A stretch of DNA of 5,900 nt from JBDZUZ01 sp040255445 (GTDB taxonomy: Bacteria > Planctomycetota > Phycisphaerae > Phycisphaerales > UBA1924): positions 1 through 5,900 of the forward strand of contig JBDZUZ010000199.1 of NCBI GenBank assembly GCA_040255445.1. Direction: 5' to 3'. This document shows, one piece after another, positions 1 to 4,718 of the stretch (the first letter of the stretch is position 1; each line of letters opens with the position of its first letter). The position numbers and the translations under genes are program-made. A model generated the notes under the pieces. That model made no database searches, had not been told where the DNA came from, and was given only the letters and a program-made list of their open reading frames with translations.

Positions 1-2
1 GT

Positions 3-1082
3 CGTCTGACCACCCCGGAGCGTCACTGCGCCGAGCAGGATCTGGAAGCCGCGACGCGGGCCTTCGGGCAGTCGATCGGGCTCCAGGAACTGCTGCTGCA
101 CGCCGCGTGGGCCAACGGCTACACCGGCCGGACCTTCCGCGACTGGCACGGCGTGATGGATGCCGCGTTCGGAAGGGGCATCGAGGCATCCAACAGCACG
201 ATCAGCATCGGCGGGATCCTCTCGAACGTCGCCAACAAGTTTCTGCTCGAAGGCTTCTTCAGTGTCGAGCGCACCTGGCGGAACATCACCGCCGTGCGCA
301 GCGTGACCGACTTCAAGGCCGTCACCAGCTACCGCCTGACAGGCAACGACCAGTACGAGCGCATCGCGCCCGGCGGCGAGATCAAGCACGGCACGCTGGG
401 CGAGGAGACCTACACCAACCGGGCCGAGACGTACGGCCTGATGCTCTCGATCGATCGCACCGACATCATCAACGACGATCTGGGCGCGATCACCAGCGTG
501 CCCCGCAAGCTCGGCGCGGGCTCGGGCAAGACCATCAACGACATCTTCTGGAAGACCTTCCTGGCGAACTCGGGCTTCTACACGGCGGGCAACAAGAACT
601 ACCTCGCCGGCGCGGACACCGCCCTGTCGATCGACGGGCTGACCAAGGCCGAGGTCGCCTTCATGGACCAGGTGGATTCTGACGGCAAGCCGCTGGGGGT
701 GATGCCGCAGGTGCTGCTGGTGCCCACAGCGCTGTCGGCGCTGGGCAGCCAGCTCTTCAAGAGCATGGAACTGCGCGACAACACCTCGAGCGCCAAGTAC
801 CCGGTGACCAACCCGCACCAGGGCAAGTTCCGCGTCGAGGTCAGCCGCTACCTGGGCAACGCGGCCTACCCGGGCCACTCGAGCAAGGCCTGGTACATGC
901 TCGCCTCACCGGCGGACCTGCCGGTCATCGAGGTGGCGTTCCTCAACGGCCAAGAAGCCCCGACCATCGAGACCGCCGAGCAGAGCTTCAACCGGCTCGG
1001 GATCCAGATGCGCGGCTACCACGACTTCGGTGTCGCGCTGCAGGACCCGCGCGGCGGTGTGAAGAGCAAGGGTGAGGCATGA
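3..1082 (+). CDS. Major capsid protein, Mu gpT-like, C-terminal part (probable prohead protease/capsid fusion)
   Basis: This is the C-terminal 359 residues of the protein that builds the phage head shell. The frame has no stop back to the left edge, so the gene begins outside the window. A GTG at 153 and ATG at 156 lie inside the conserved stretch and are unlikely starts. The first 50 or so visible residues (helical, with LQELLLHAAWANGY) look like a linker joining another domain. After it comes the capsid core: ILSNVANKFLLEGF, a GGEIKHGTLGEE segment, then INDDLGA at 468-488, all characteristic of the gpT-like major capsid family. In that family the capsid domain is often fused behind a ClpP/S49-type prohead protease; the fusion here is inferred, since the protease half is not visible. 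It ends in an ATGA overlap with the next open frame and is followed by a decoration protein gene, as expected for head genes. Family call is strong; fusion is likely but unproven. Confidence 0.85.
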   Translation, partial: RLTTPERHCAEQDLEAATRAFGQSIGLQELLLHAAWANGYTGRTFRDWHGVMDAAFGRGIEASNSTISIGGILSNVANKFLLEGFFSVERTWRNITAVRSVTDFKAVTSYRLTGNDQYERIAPGGEIKHGTLGEETYTNRAETYGLMLSIDRTDIINDDLGAITSVPRKLGAGSGKTINDIFWKTFLANSGFYTAGNKNYLAGADTALSIDGLTKAEVAFMDQVDSDGKPLGVMPQVLLVPTALSALGSQLFKSMELRDNTSSAKYPVTNPHQGKFRVEVSRYLGNAAYPGHSSKAWYMLASPADLPVIEVAFLNGQEAPTIETAEQSFNRLGIQMRGYHDFGVALQDPRGGVKSKGEA

Positions 1083-1141
1083 CTCAGTTCGGCGGCGGCG
1101 GGTTCGACCCTGTCGACCCCGGTGACACAGGCAACGGCAAC

Positions 1142-1146
1142 GGAGG
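1142..1146 (+). promoter_or_regulatory. Ribosome binding site that favours the ATG at 1154
   Basis: A perfect GGAGG lies seven bases before the ATG at 1154. Its surroundings (CGGAGGCA, then GCG directly before ATG) closely match the site before the gene at 3058. The upstream ATG at 1079 has only GGTGAGG placed almost against it, too close for good use. This decides the preferred start of the DUF2190 gene. Confidence 0.6.
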
Positions 1147-1153
1147 CACAGCG

Positions 1154-1486
1154 ATGGCAACCACATTCGTACAGCAGGGCGCGGCGATCGATTACACGCC
1201 GGGGGCAGACACCCCCGCGGGCACGGTCGTCGTGCAGGGCGATCTGGTCGGGGTCATCCGGGTGAATCTCACGGCGAGCCAGCTCGGGGCGCTGGCGGTT
1301 GAGGGGGTCTTCGACTTCCCCAAGGCCACCGGCACCGGCAACGGGTTCACCGCCGGGCAGCTCGCCTACTGGGACAACACCAACGACGTGGCGACCAAGA
1401 CCGCGACGGGCAACAAGCTCATCGGCAAGGCGGTGCGGGCCGCGGCGGAAGCCGACGCGACCGTCCGCATCCGGCTGTCGCAGTGA
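1154..1486 (+). CDS. DUF2190 family capsid decoration/stabilising protein
   Basis: A 110-residue protein of the DUF2190 family, small proteins encoded directly after the major capsid gene and thought to bind the outside of the capsid shell. It shows the family layout: an N-terminal FVQQGAAIDYTP, then AGTVVVQGDLVGVIRV, an EGVFDFPK strand-turn motif near residues 53-60, a GQLAYWD segment, and a closing IGKAVRAA/VRIRL strand pair. The protein is mostly beta. The start at 1154 is chosen because it has a well-spaced GGAGG and begins exactly where the family begins. The same frame is open back to an ATG at 1079 that overlaps the capsid stop as ATGA. That would add 25 Gly/Asn/Asp-rich residues, so a long and a short form are both possible. 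Next gene follows after 27 bases. Confidence 0.8.
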   Translation: MATTFVQQGAAIDYTPGADTPAGTVVVQGDLVGVIRVNLTASQLGALAVEGVFDFPKATGTGNGFTAGQLAYWDNTNDVATKTATGNKLIGKAVRAAAEADATVRIRLSQ

Positions 1487-1513
1487 CTGGCCGCATCGAT
1501 CGGAGGCTGAACC

Positions 1514-1900
1514 GTGGCGGACCTGCTCGAACAAGGCGCATCGTTCCTCGATACCCAGCGGCACGCGCACATGACGCGACCGGTGGTGTATCAGCGGGGT
1601 GCTGCGCAGGTCGAGGTGAGCGCCACCATCGGCCGCACCGAGTTCGAGCAGGCCGACGAGGCGGGGCTCATCCACCGGATCGAATCGCGGGACTTCCTAC
1701 TCCGCACGGCTGATCTGGATCTGGGCGAAGGCCCCGCCTTGCCCAAGGCCGGCGACCGCGTCCGCGAGACCGTCGGTTCATCCGTGTTCGTCTACGAGAT
1801 CAACGCGCCCGGAGGCCAGCCGCCGTGGCGGTACAGCGACCCATACCGCAAGGCGCTCCGCATCCACACGAGGCACATCGCCACCGAGGACCTTCCGTGA
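1514..1900 (+). CDS. Head-tail joining protein (lambda gpFII-like)
   Basis: A 128-residue protein that probably sits at the bottom of the head and connects it to the tail. The start is a GTG with GGAGG seven bases upstream (1502-1506). The fold signature is an N-terminal helix (about residues 1-20, MADLLEQGASFLDTQ), a strand with VYQRG (25-29), an ATIGRTEF segment (37-44), ESRDFLLRTADL (57-68), a PKAGDRV turn (77-83), and a strand-rich C-terminus with VYEINAP and PPWRYSD (93-109). The order helix, small barrel, then a 'GD.V' turn and late tryptophan resembles lambda gpFII and related head-tail joining proteins. Position between capsid/decoration and tail terminator genes agrees. The similarity is from motif pattern and context only, so a different connector family is possible. 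Its stop overlaps the next start as GTGA. Confidence 0.6.
   Translation: MADLLEQGASFLDTQRHAHMTRPVVYQRGAAQVEVSATIGRTEFEQADEAGLIHRIESRDFLLRTADLDLGEGPALPKAGDRVRETVGSSVFVYEINAPGGQPPWRYSDPYRKALRIHTRHIATEDLP
1886..1890 (+). promoter_or_regulatory. Ribosome binding site for the GTG at 1897
   Basis: GAGGA lies six bases before the GTG at 1897, inside the end of the head-tail joining gene. It supports starting the small membrane protein there and not at upstream in-frame codons that would overlap the joining gene by 76 bases. Confidence 0.55.
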
Positions 1901-2169
1901 CCAGTGTTCCCACCAACGGACATCCCGCCAGGCCCACGCCCCCGCCGAGCGCTGGGCACCGCTGGGCCGCGATCGCGCTGACCGTGGGCATGGCCGCGCT
2001 GGCCGTCACCGTCCAGTGGGGTGTGGTGACCACCAAGCTCGACCACGTCGAGCGGCGGCTCGATGAGCTCATCGTTGAGGCCCGGTCGCTGCGGGCCGAG
2101 TACCAGGCGATCGAGCGCCGGGTGTCCTACCTCGAAGGCCGCTTCATCGGAGGCACGAAGGGACCATGA
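1897..2169 (+). CDS. Small single-pass membrane protein with coiled coil, function unknown
   Basis: A 90-residue protein not recognised as a named family. The start is a GTG overlapping the previous stop (GTGA), with GAGGA six bases upstream. Residues 1-22 are rich in Pro, His and Thr. Residues 23-44 form one clear hydrophobic segment (AAIALTVGMAALAVTVQWGVV). Residues 47-83 form a charged helix with an unbroken 3-4 hydrophobic repeat at L48, V51, L55, L58, A62, L65, Y69, I72, V76, L79 and F83, which predicts a coiled coil. Such a layout (short N-terminus, one membrane span, long coiled coil) is seen in inner-membrane spanins and in some holin-associated or XhlA-like phage proteins, but none of these is normally placed between head-tail joining and tail terminator genes. 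The coding quality and tight overlaps on both sides argue that it is a real gene. Function is open. Confidence 0.7.
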   Translation: MTSVPTNGHPARPTPPPSAGHRWAAIALTVGMAALAVTVQWGVVTTKLDHVERRLDELIVEARSLRAEYQAIERRVSYLEGRFIGGTKGP

Positions 2170-2609
2170 GCACGATCACTACCCTCGCCGACGCGGTGGC
2201 CGAGCACATCAACGCGGGCACCTACGCCCAGCCGGTGTCGGCCGTCCGCACCTACCAGCCCGCATTCACACTCGAAGAGCTCGGCGAGCTGCGGGTATCG
2301 GTCGTGCCGAGGACGAGCACCGTCTCGGCCGCGAGCCGCGAGAGCAGCACCTTCGAGCACGTGCTCGATGTGGGCGTGCAGAAGAAGCTGCCGGCCCCCT
2401 CTCAAGACGGGAACGAGGAGGCCGCGATCGACGAACTGCTCGGACTCACCGAGGCCATCGGCGACCGCCTGCGGCACACGCGGCTGGCGGGCTTCCCCGA
2501 AGCGGCGTGGGCTGGCCTTGCGCACGAGCCGGTCGTCTCCAGCGAGAGCCTCGAGCAGCACCGCGTATTCACCAGTGTTCTGAGCGTCACCTACCGGGTG
2601 AGGAGGTAA
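2166..2609 (+). CDS. Tail terminator/tail completion-like protein
   Basis: A 147-residue protein that, by position and general pattern, probably caps the tail tube and joins it to the head connector. It starts at an ATG overlapping the previous stop (ATGA). A GGAGG at 2149-2153 lies 12 bases upstream, slightly far, so coupling to the upstream gene may matter. It begins with a helix (MSTITTLADAVAEHINAG), followed by VRTYQPAFTLEEL, then a strand pair with LRVSVVPR and VLDVGVQKKL, a long helix (EEAAIDELLGLTEAIGDRLR) and a last strand ending VFTSVLSVTYRVRR. This alternation of helix, strands, helix, strand suits the gpU/terminator fold. It sits directly before the tail tube gene, the usual place of a terminator. 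No family motif is decisive, so this is a context-backed call. Confidence 0.6.
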   Translation: MSTITTLADAVAEHINAGTYAQPVSAVRTYQPAFTLEELGELRVSVVPRTSTVSAASRESSTFEHVLDVGVQKKLPAPSQDGNEEAAIDELLGLTEAIGDRLRHTRLAGFPEAAWAGLAHEPVVSSESLEQHRVFTSVLSVTYRVRR

Positions 2610-2612
2610 CCG

Positions 2613-3041
2613 ATGGCAATCAAGCTCGGCATGGAAGCCAAGCTGCTCTACCTGGTCGGCGGCCAGGGCGGGGCCGGTTCGTGGACAGCGATGGACAACG
2701 TCAGGGACGTGACCCTCAGCCTCGAAGCGGGCGAGGCCGACGTGACCACCCGCGCCAACGCGGGCTGGCGCGCGACGGTCGCCACGCTCAAGGAGGCGAG
2801 CGTCGAGTGGGAGATGGTCTGGGATATCGCCGACGCGGGGTTCACCGCCATCAAGAACGCGTTCTTCAACAACGACCTGATCGGGCTGCAGATCCTCGAC
2901 GAGGCCGACGGCCAGGGGCTGCAGGCGGACTTCTCGATCACGAACTTCAGCCGCAACGAGGCGCTCGAGGAGGCCATCACCGTCTCGGTGACGGCCAAGG
3001 TGACCTACTCGGACACAGCCCCGAGCTGGATCGGCGGATAA
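2613..3041 (+). CDS. Major tail tube protein
   Basis: A 142-residue protein that polymerises as rings to form the inner tube of the phage tail. The start ATG has AGGAGG at 2601-2606, which is also the last two arginine codons of the previous gene. Tail tube signatures are visible: an N-terminal MAIKLGMEAKLLYL strand, a DVTLSLEAGEADVTTR segment (the strand and loop typical of the TP901-1/lambda gpV-like tube family), NAGWRATVATLKEASVEWEM, a helix of the IKNAFFNND type, and a C-terminal strand pair ending VSVTAKVTYSD. The length is at the short end for tube proteins, with no C-terminal Ig-like domain. It lies between the terminator-like gene and the two-frame chaperone, the standard siphovirus order. 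No sheath gene accompanies it, so the tail is probably non-contractile. Confidence 0.8.
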   Translation: MAIKLGMEAKLLYLVGGQGGAGSWTAMDNVRDVTLSLEAGEADVTTRANAGWRATVATLKEASVEWEMVWDIADAGFTAIKNAFFNNDLIGLQILDEADGQGLQADFSITNFSRNEALEEAITVSVTAKVTYSDTAPSWIGG

Positions 3042-3057
3042 CGGATCGGAGGCAGCG

Positions 3058-3576
3058 ATGCGCACGTTCAAGGACAACCAGGGCCGCGAGTGGACCGTCG
3101 AGATCACCGTCGCGGCGATCAAGCGCGTGCGCGGGCTCGCGGGCGTTGACGTCATGGAGGTGCTCGAAGGCTCCAACGGGCTCATCGAGAAGCTCGTGCG
3201 CGATCCCGTCCTCCTGTGCGATGTCATCTACGCCGCGTGCAAACCGCAGGCGGATGAACGTCAGGTCAGCGACGAGGCGTTCGGCGCGTCGATGGCCGGG
3301 GACGCGATCGAGCACGCCACGGCGGCGCTCCTGGAGGAACTGGTGGATTTCTGCCCGAGCCCGAGGGACCGGGCCAACCTCGGGCGGGTGCTCAAGGCCA
3401 CACGCGACGTGATGGACAAGGCCCGGGACGTGGTGGAGCGCCGGATCGACGAGCTGATCGACAGCGGGGCGCTGGAGCGGACGGTGCTCGAAGCAGTGCC
3501 ACCGACGGTCGAGGCGGCGGCTGGCGGCTCGTCTGGCAGTGCGCCGGCATCCTCGGCATCGATCCAGCCCCCCTGA
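3058..3576 (+). CDS. Tail assembly chaperone, first frame (lambda gpG-like)
   Basis: A 172-residue protein that probably coats the tape measure protein during tail assembly and recruits tube subunits. The ATG has GGAGG five bases upstream (3048-3052). It opens with MRTFKDNQGREWTVEITVAAIKRVR, a strand-rich start typical of these chaperones, continues through acidic helical segments (KLVRDPVLLCDVIYAAC, then a helix with ALLEELVDFCPSP), and has a charged helix (DVMDKARDVVERRIDELI) near residues 118-135. After about residue 150 it turns into low-complexity Ala/Gly/Ser/Pro and stops at TGA 3574-3576, right after two CCC codons. That tail looks like read-through of the wrong frame, while the -1 frame carries a conserved-looking domain. 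It lies between tail tube and tape measure genes, the fixed location of G/GT chaperones. The call rests on position, two-frame structure and pattern, not on an exact motif. Confidence 0.65.
   Translation: MRTFKDNQGREWTVEITVAAIKRVRGLAGVDVMEVLEGSNGLIEKLVRDPVLLCDVIYAACKPQADERQVSDEAFGASMAGDAIEHATAALLEELVDFCPSPRDRANLGRVLKATRDVMDKARDVVERRIDELIDSGALERTVLEAVPPTVEAAAGGSSGSAPASSASIQPP
3505..3576 (+). other. Probable programmed -1 frameshift zone of the tail chaperone
   Basis: In this stretch the first chaperone frame decays to Ala/Gly/Ser while the -1 frame reads protein-like (WRLVWQCAGILGIDPAPL) and stays open to 3827. No ATG, GTG or TTG occurs in the -1 frame from 3411 to 3597, so the second domain lacks its own start until the ATG at 3597, which has no good ribosome site. 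The clearest repetitive run is CCCCCC at 3568-3573 next to the TGA, but the protein-like -1 sequence begins before it, near the GGC/GCG repeats at 3513-3527. The exact slip site is not resolved. Confidence 0.5.
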
Positions 3577-3596
3577 CGCTGCGCGAGCTCGTCGCA

Positions 3597-3827
3597 ATGG
3601 CCGAGGCAAGGCAGCGCGACGAGTGGAGCCGGACGAGTTCGGTCATGGCGCTGGTGGCCAACACCCAGCGCAACCCCAAGAAGACCCGCCCGTTCCGGCC
3701 CGGCGACTTCGACCCGTTCGCCCGGGCCGCTGACAAGCGGACGCAGGTCATCCCGGCCCCCGTGTCGGTGCTCAAGGACGTGTTTATCAGGAACCGGAAG
3801 CAGCAAGGAGCCACACGTGAAGATTGA
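3597..3827 (+). CDS. Tail assembly chaperone, second frame (lambda gpT-like extension)
   Basis: This is the C-terminal part of the chaperone, most likely made only as a frameshift fusion to the preceding protein. The coordinates begin at the first ATG, but the frame is open upstream and the conserved-looking sequence begins earlier, around 3522 (W then AGILGIDP and LTLREL). It lies in the -1 frame relative to the first part. The domain continues with MAEARQRDEWSRTSSVMALVAN, a basic NPKKTRPFRPGDFDPF segment and a basic end. The pattern of a short helix after TLREL, a conserved W in DEW, then helix and NP..R.F.P.DF, is what I remember of second-frame chaperones and small tail proteins in this genomic position. 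In lambda the fused T domain binds tube subunits. If the slip happened at 3568-3573, the fusion would be 256 residues. Its last 11 bases overlap the next gene. Confidence 0.6.
   Translation: MAEARQRDEWSRTSSVMALVANTQRNPKKTRPFRPGDFDPFARAADKRTQVIPAPVSVLKDVFIRNRKQQGATRED
3805..3810 (+). promoter_or_regulatory. Ribosome binding site for the lipoprotein gene
   Basis: AAGGAG sits six bases before the GTG at 3817, within the end of the chaperone second frame. It supports a real translation start at GTG 3817, which is also where a signal peptide would be expected to begin (MKIDPKH). Confidence 0.6.
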
Positions 3828-4281
3828 TCCCAAGCATCTGGCCTTCGGCTTCGGCGTGGTGATGCTCTCGCTCGGGCTCGGCGCGTGCGCGGGCTTTGAC
3901 CTTGGCGACGTCGTCAAGGTCAAGACGCCGAGCGGCATCCAGCAGGCCCGCGGCCTGCCGCGCACCACCACGCTCAACGAGGCCGAGGCCGAGTACCGGG
4001 CGTGGTTCGAGGACACCCAGCGGGTCGGGGCCCAGTGGAAGGCGTCGATCGAACGCGGCGGCGAGATCCGCGGCCTCCTGGGGCAGATCACCCTCTCGGC
4101 ACTCGACGACTTCGGCCCCACGCTCGCGGGCGTGCCCATCGCGGGTCCGGCTCTGCCGGCGCTGACCGGTCTGGCGGGGCTGTTCATCGGCGCGGGGCGA
4201 CTCCGCAAGGAGAAGGAAGCGTCGTTCAACAAGGGGCTCAAGGAAGGCCGCGTGGTGCCCGGCGGAGGAGCGCCCGCGTGA
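3817..4281 (+). CDS. Predicted lipoprotein with second hydrophobic segment, function unknown
   Basis: A 154-residue protein with no recognised family. The start is GTG 3817 with AAGGAG six bases upstream. Residues 1-24 look like a lipoprotein signal peptide: a charged start (MKIDPKH), a hydrophobic core (LAFGFGVVMLSLGL) and a lipobox LGAC with cysteine at residue 24. The mature part has a charged helix at about 53-85 with two tryptophans (W63, W74), and a second hydrophobic glycine/proline-rich stretch at 103-126 (LAGVPIAGPALPALTGLAGLF), followed by a basic tail. If both are used, it would be lipid-anchored and also membrane-inserting. It could be an outer- or inner-membrane lipoprotein acting in superinfection exclusion or lysis, or a soluble virion component whose N-terminus only resembles a signal. 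It overlaps the chaperone end by 11 bases and the gp10-like gene by GTGA, so it is made with the tail genes. Confidence 0.7.
   Translation: MKIDPKHLAFGFGVVMLSLGLGACAGFDLGDVVKVKTPSGIQQARGLPRTTTLNEAEAEYRAWFEDTQRVGAQWKASIERGGEIRGLLGQITLSALDDFGPTLAGVPIAGPALPALTGLAGLFIGAGRLRKEKEASFNKGLKEGRVVPGGGAPA
4264..4270 (+). promoter_or_regulatory. Ribosome binding site for the GTG at 4278
   Basis: GGAGGAG lies seven bases before GTG 4278 and 16 before the in-frame ATG at 4287. It favours the GTG, which overlaps the previous stop as GTGA. Confidence 0.6.
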
Positions 4282-4718
4282 TCACCATGCGGATCAAGGA
4301 CGTGTTCTTCGACCGGCCCGCGGTGAAGCGGTCGGTGGACGCCGCCAAGCGCCGGGTGCTGAGCAAGGGCGGCGCGTTCATCCGCACCGCTGCCCGGACC
4401 AGCATCCGCAAGCGCAAGGCCTCGGCCCCGCCCGGCAAGCCGCCGCATTCGCACGAGGGATCTCTGCGGAGGCTGATCCTCTTCGGCTACGACCGCAGGT
4501 CCGACAGCGTGGTGGTTGGCCCGGTGGGCTTCAAGAAGAGCGTTGCGCCGCGAGCACTCGAGCACGGCGGCGCGACCGTCGTCGTCTCGCGCCGGCGTGG
4601 TCGCGTGCAGAGCCGCAAGGTCAAGATCGCAGCCCGTCCCTACATGGCCCCGGCGCTCGAACGCGAGCGCCCGAAGCTGCCGGTGCTGTGGCGCAACAGC
4701 GTGCGGAGGGGGTCGTAG
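4278..4718 (+). CDS. HK97 gp10-like tail/neck protein
   Basis: A 146-residue protein of the HK97 gp10-like type, small basic proteins of the neck or tail-completion region. GTG 4278 is preferred over ATG 4287 by its well-spaced GGAGGAG. A long helix (residues 16-43, VKRSVDAAKRRVL to RTAARTSI) leads to the PPGKPPHSHEGSLRR turn (51-65), which corresponds to the 'P..tG.L+' loop of the family. Then comes a strand with VVVGPVGF (78-85), an LEHGG loop (94-98), and the hallmark RPYMAPALERE (120-130) before a C-terminal helix. The position is slightly unusual: in many phages the gp10-like gene precedes the tail tube gene, while here it comes after the chaperone and directly before the tape measure. 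It stops at TAG 4716-4718, immediately followed by the next ATG. Confidence 0.7.
   Translation: MITMRIKDVFFDRPAVKRSVDAAKRRVLSKGGAFIRTAARTSIRKRKASAPPGKPPHSHEGSLRRLILFGYDRRSDSVVVGPVGFKKSVAPRALEHGGATVVVSRRRGRVQSRKVKIAARPYMAPALERERPKLPVLWRNSVRRGS

Noticed and set aside
107..682. Plus-strand open frame inside the capsid gene
   Set aside because: Arg/His/Gln-rich shift of the capsid gene. The capsid frame has clear family motifs over the same bases.
1483..1713. Short plus-strand open frame starting at the end of the DUF2190 gene (ATGA-like GTGA overlap)
   Set aside because: The overlap is attractive, but the product is Arg-rich and unstructured, and the frame of the joining gene from 1514 has a ribosome site and a sensible protein.
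2127..3227. Minus-strand open frame of 366 codons opposite the terminator, tube and chaperone genes
   Set aside because: Composition is that of an antisense reading of GC-rich codons, and it crosses gene borders that are well marked on the plus strand.
2063..3412. Plus-strand open frame of 449 codons
   Set aside because: It is an Arg/Gly/Pro-rich off-frame reading across four overlapping real genes, with no ribosome site of its own and no domain pattern.
3584..3591. CGAGCTCG palindrome just after the chaperone stop, as a frameshift-stimulating hairpin
   Set aside because: The symmetry does not extend beyond eight bases apart from a possible G-U pair and leaves no loop, so it does not form a convincing hairpin.
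3261..4565. Minus-strand open frame of 434 codons across the chaperone, lipoprotein and gp10-like genes
   Set aside because: It spans three convincing plus-strand genes and their tight overlaps, has an Arg/Pro/Ser-rich composition and no recognisable motif.
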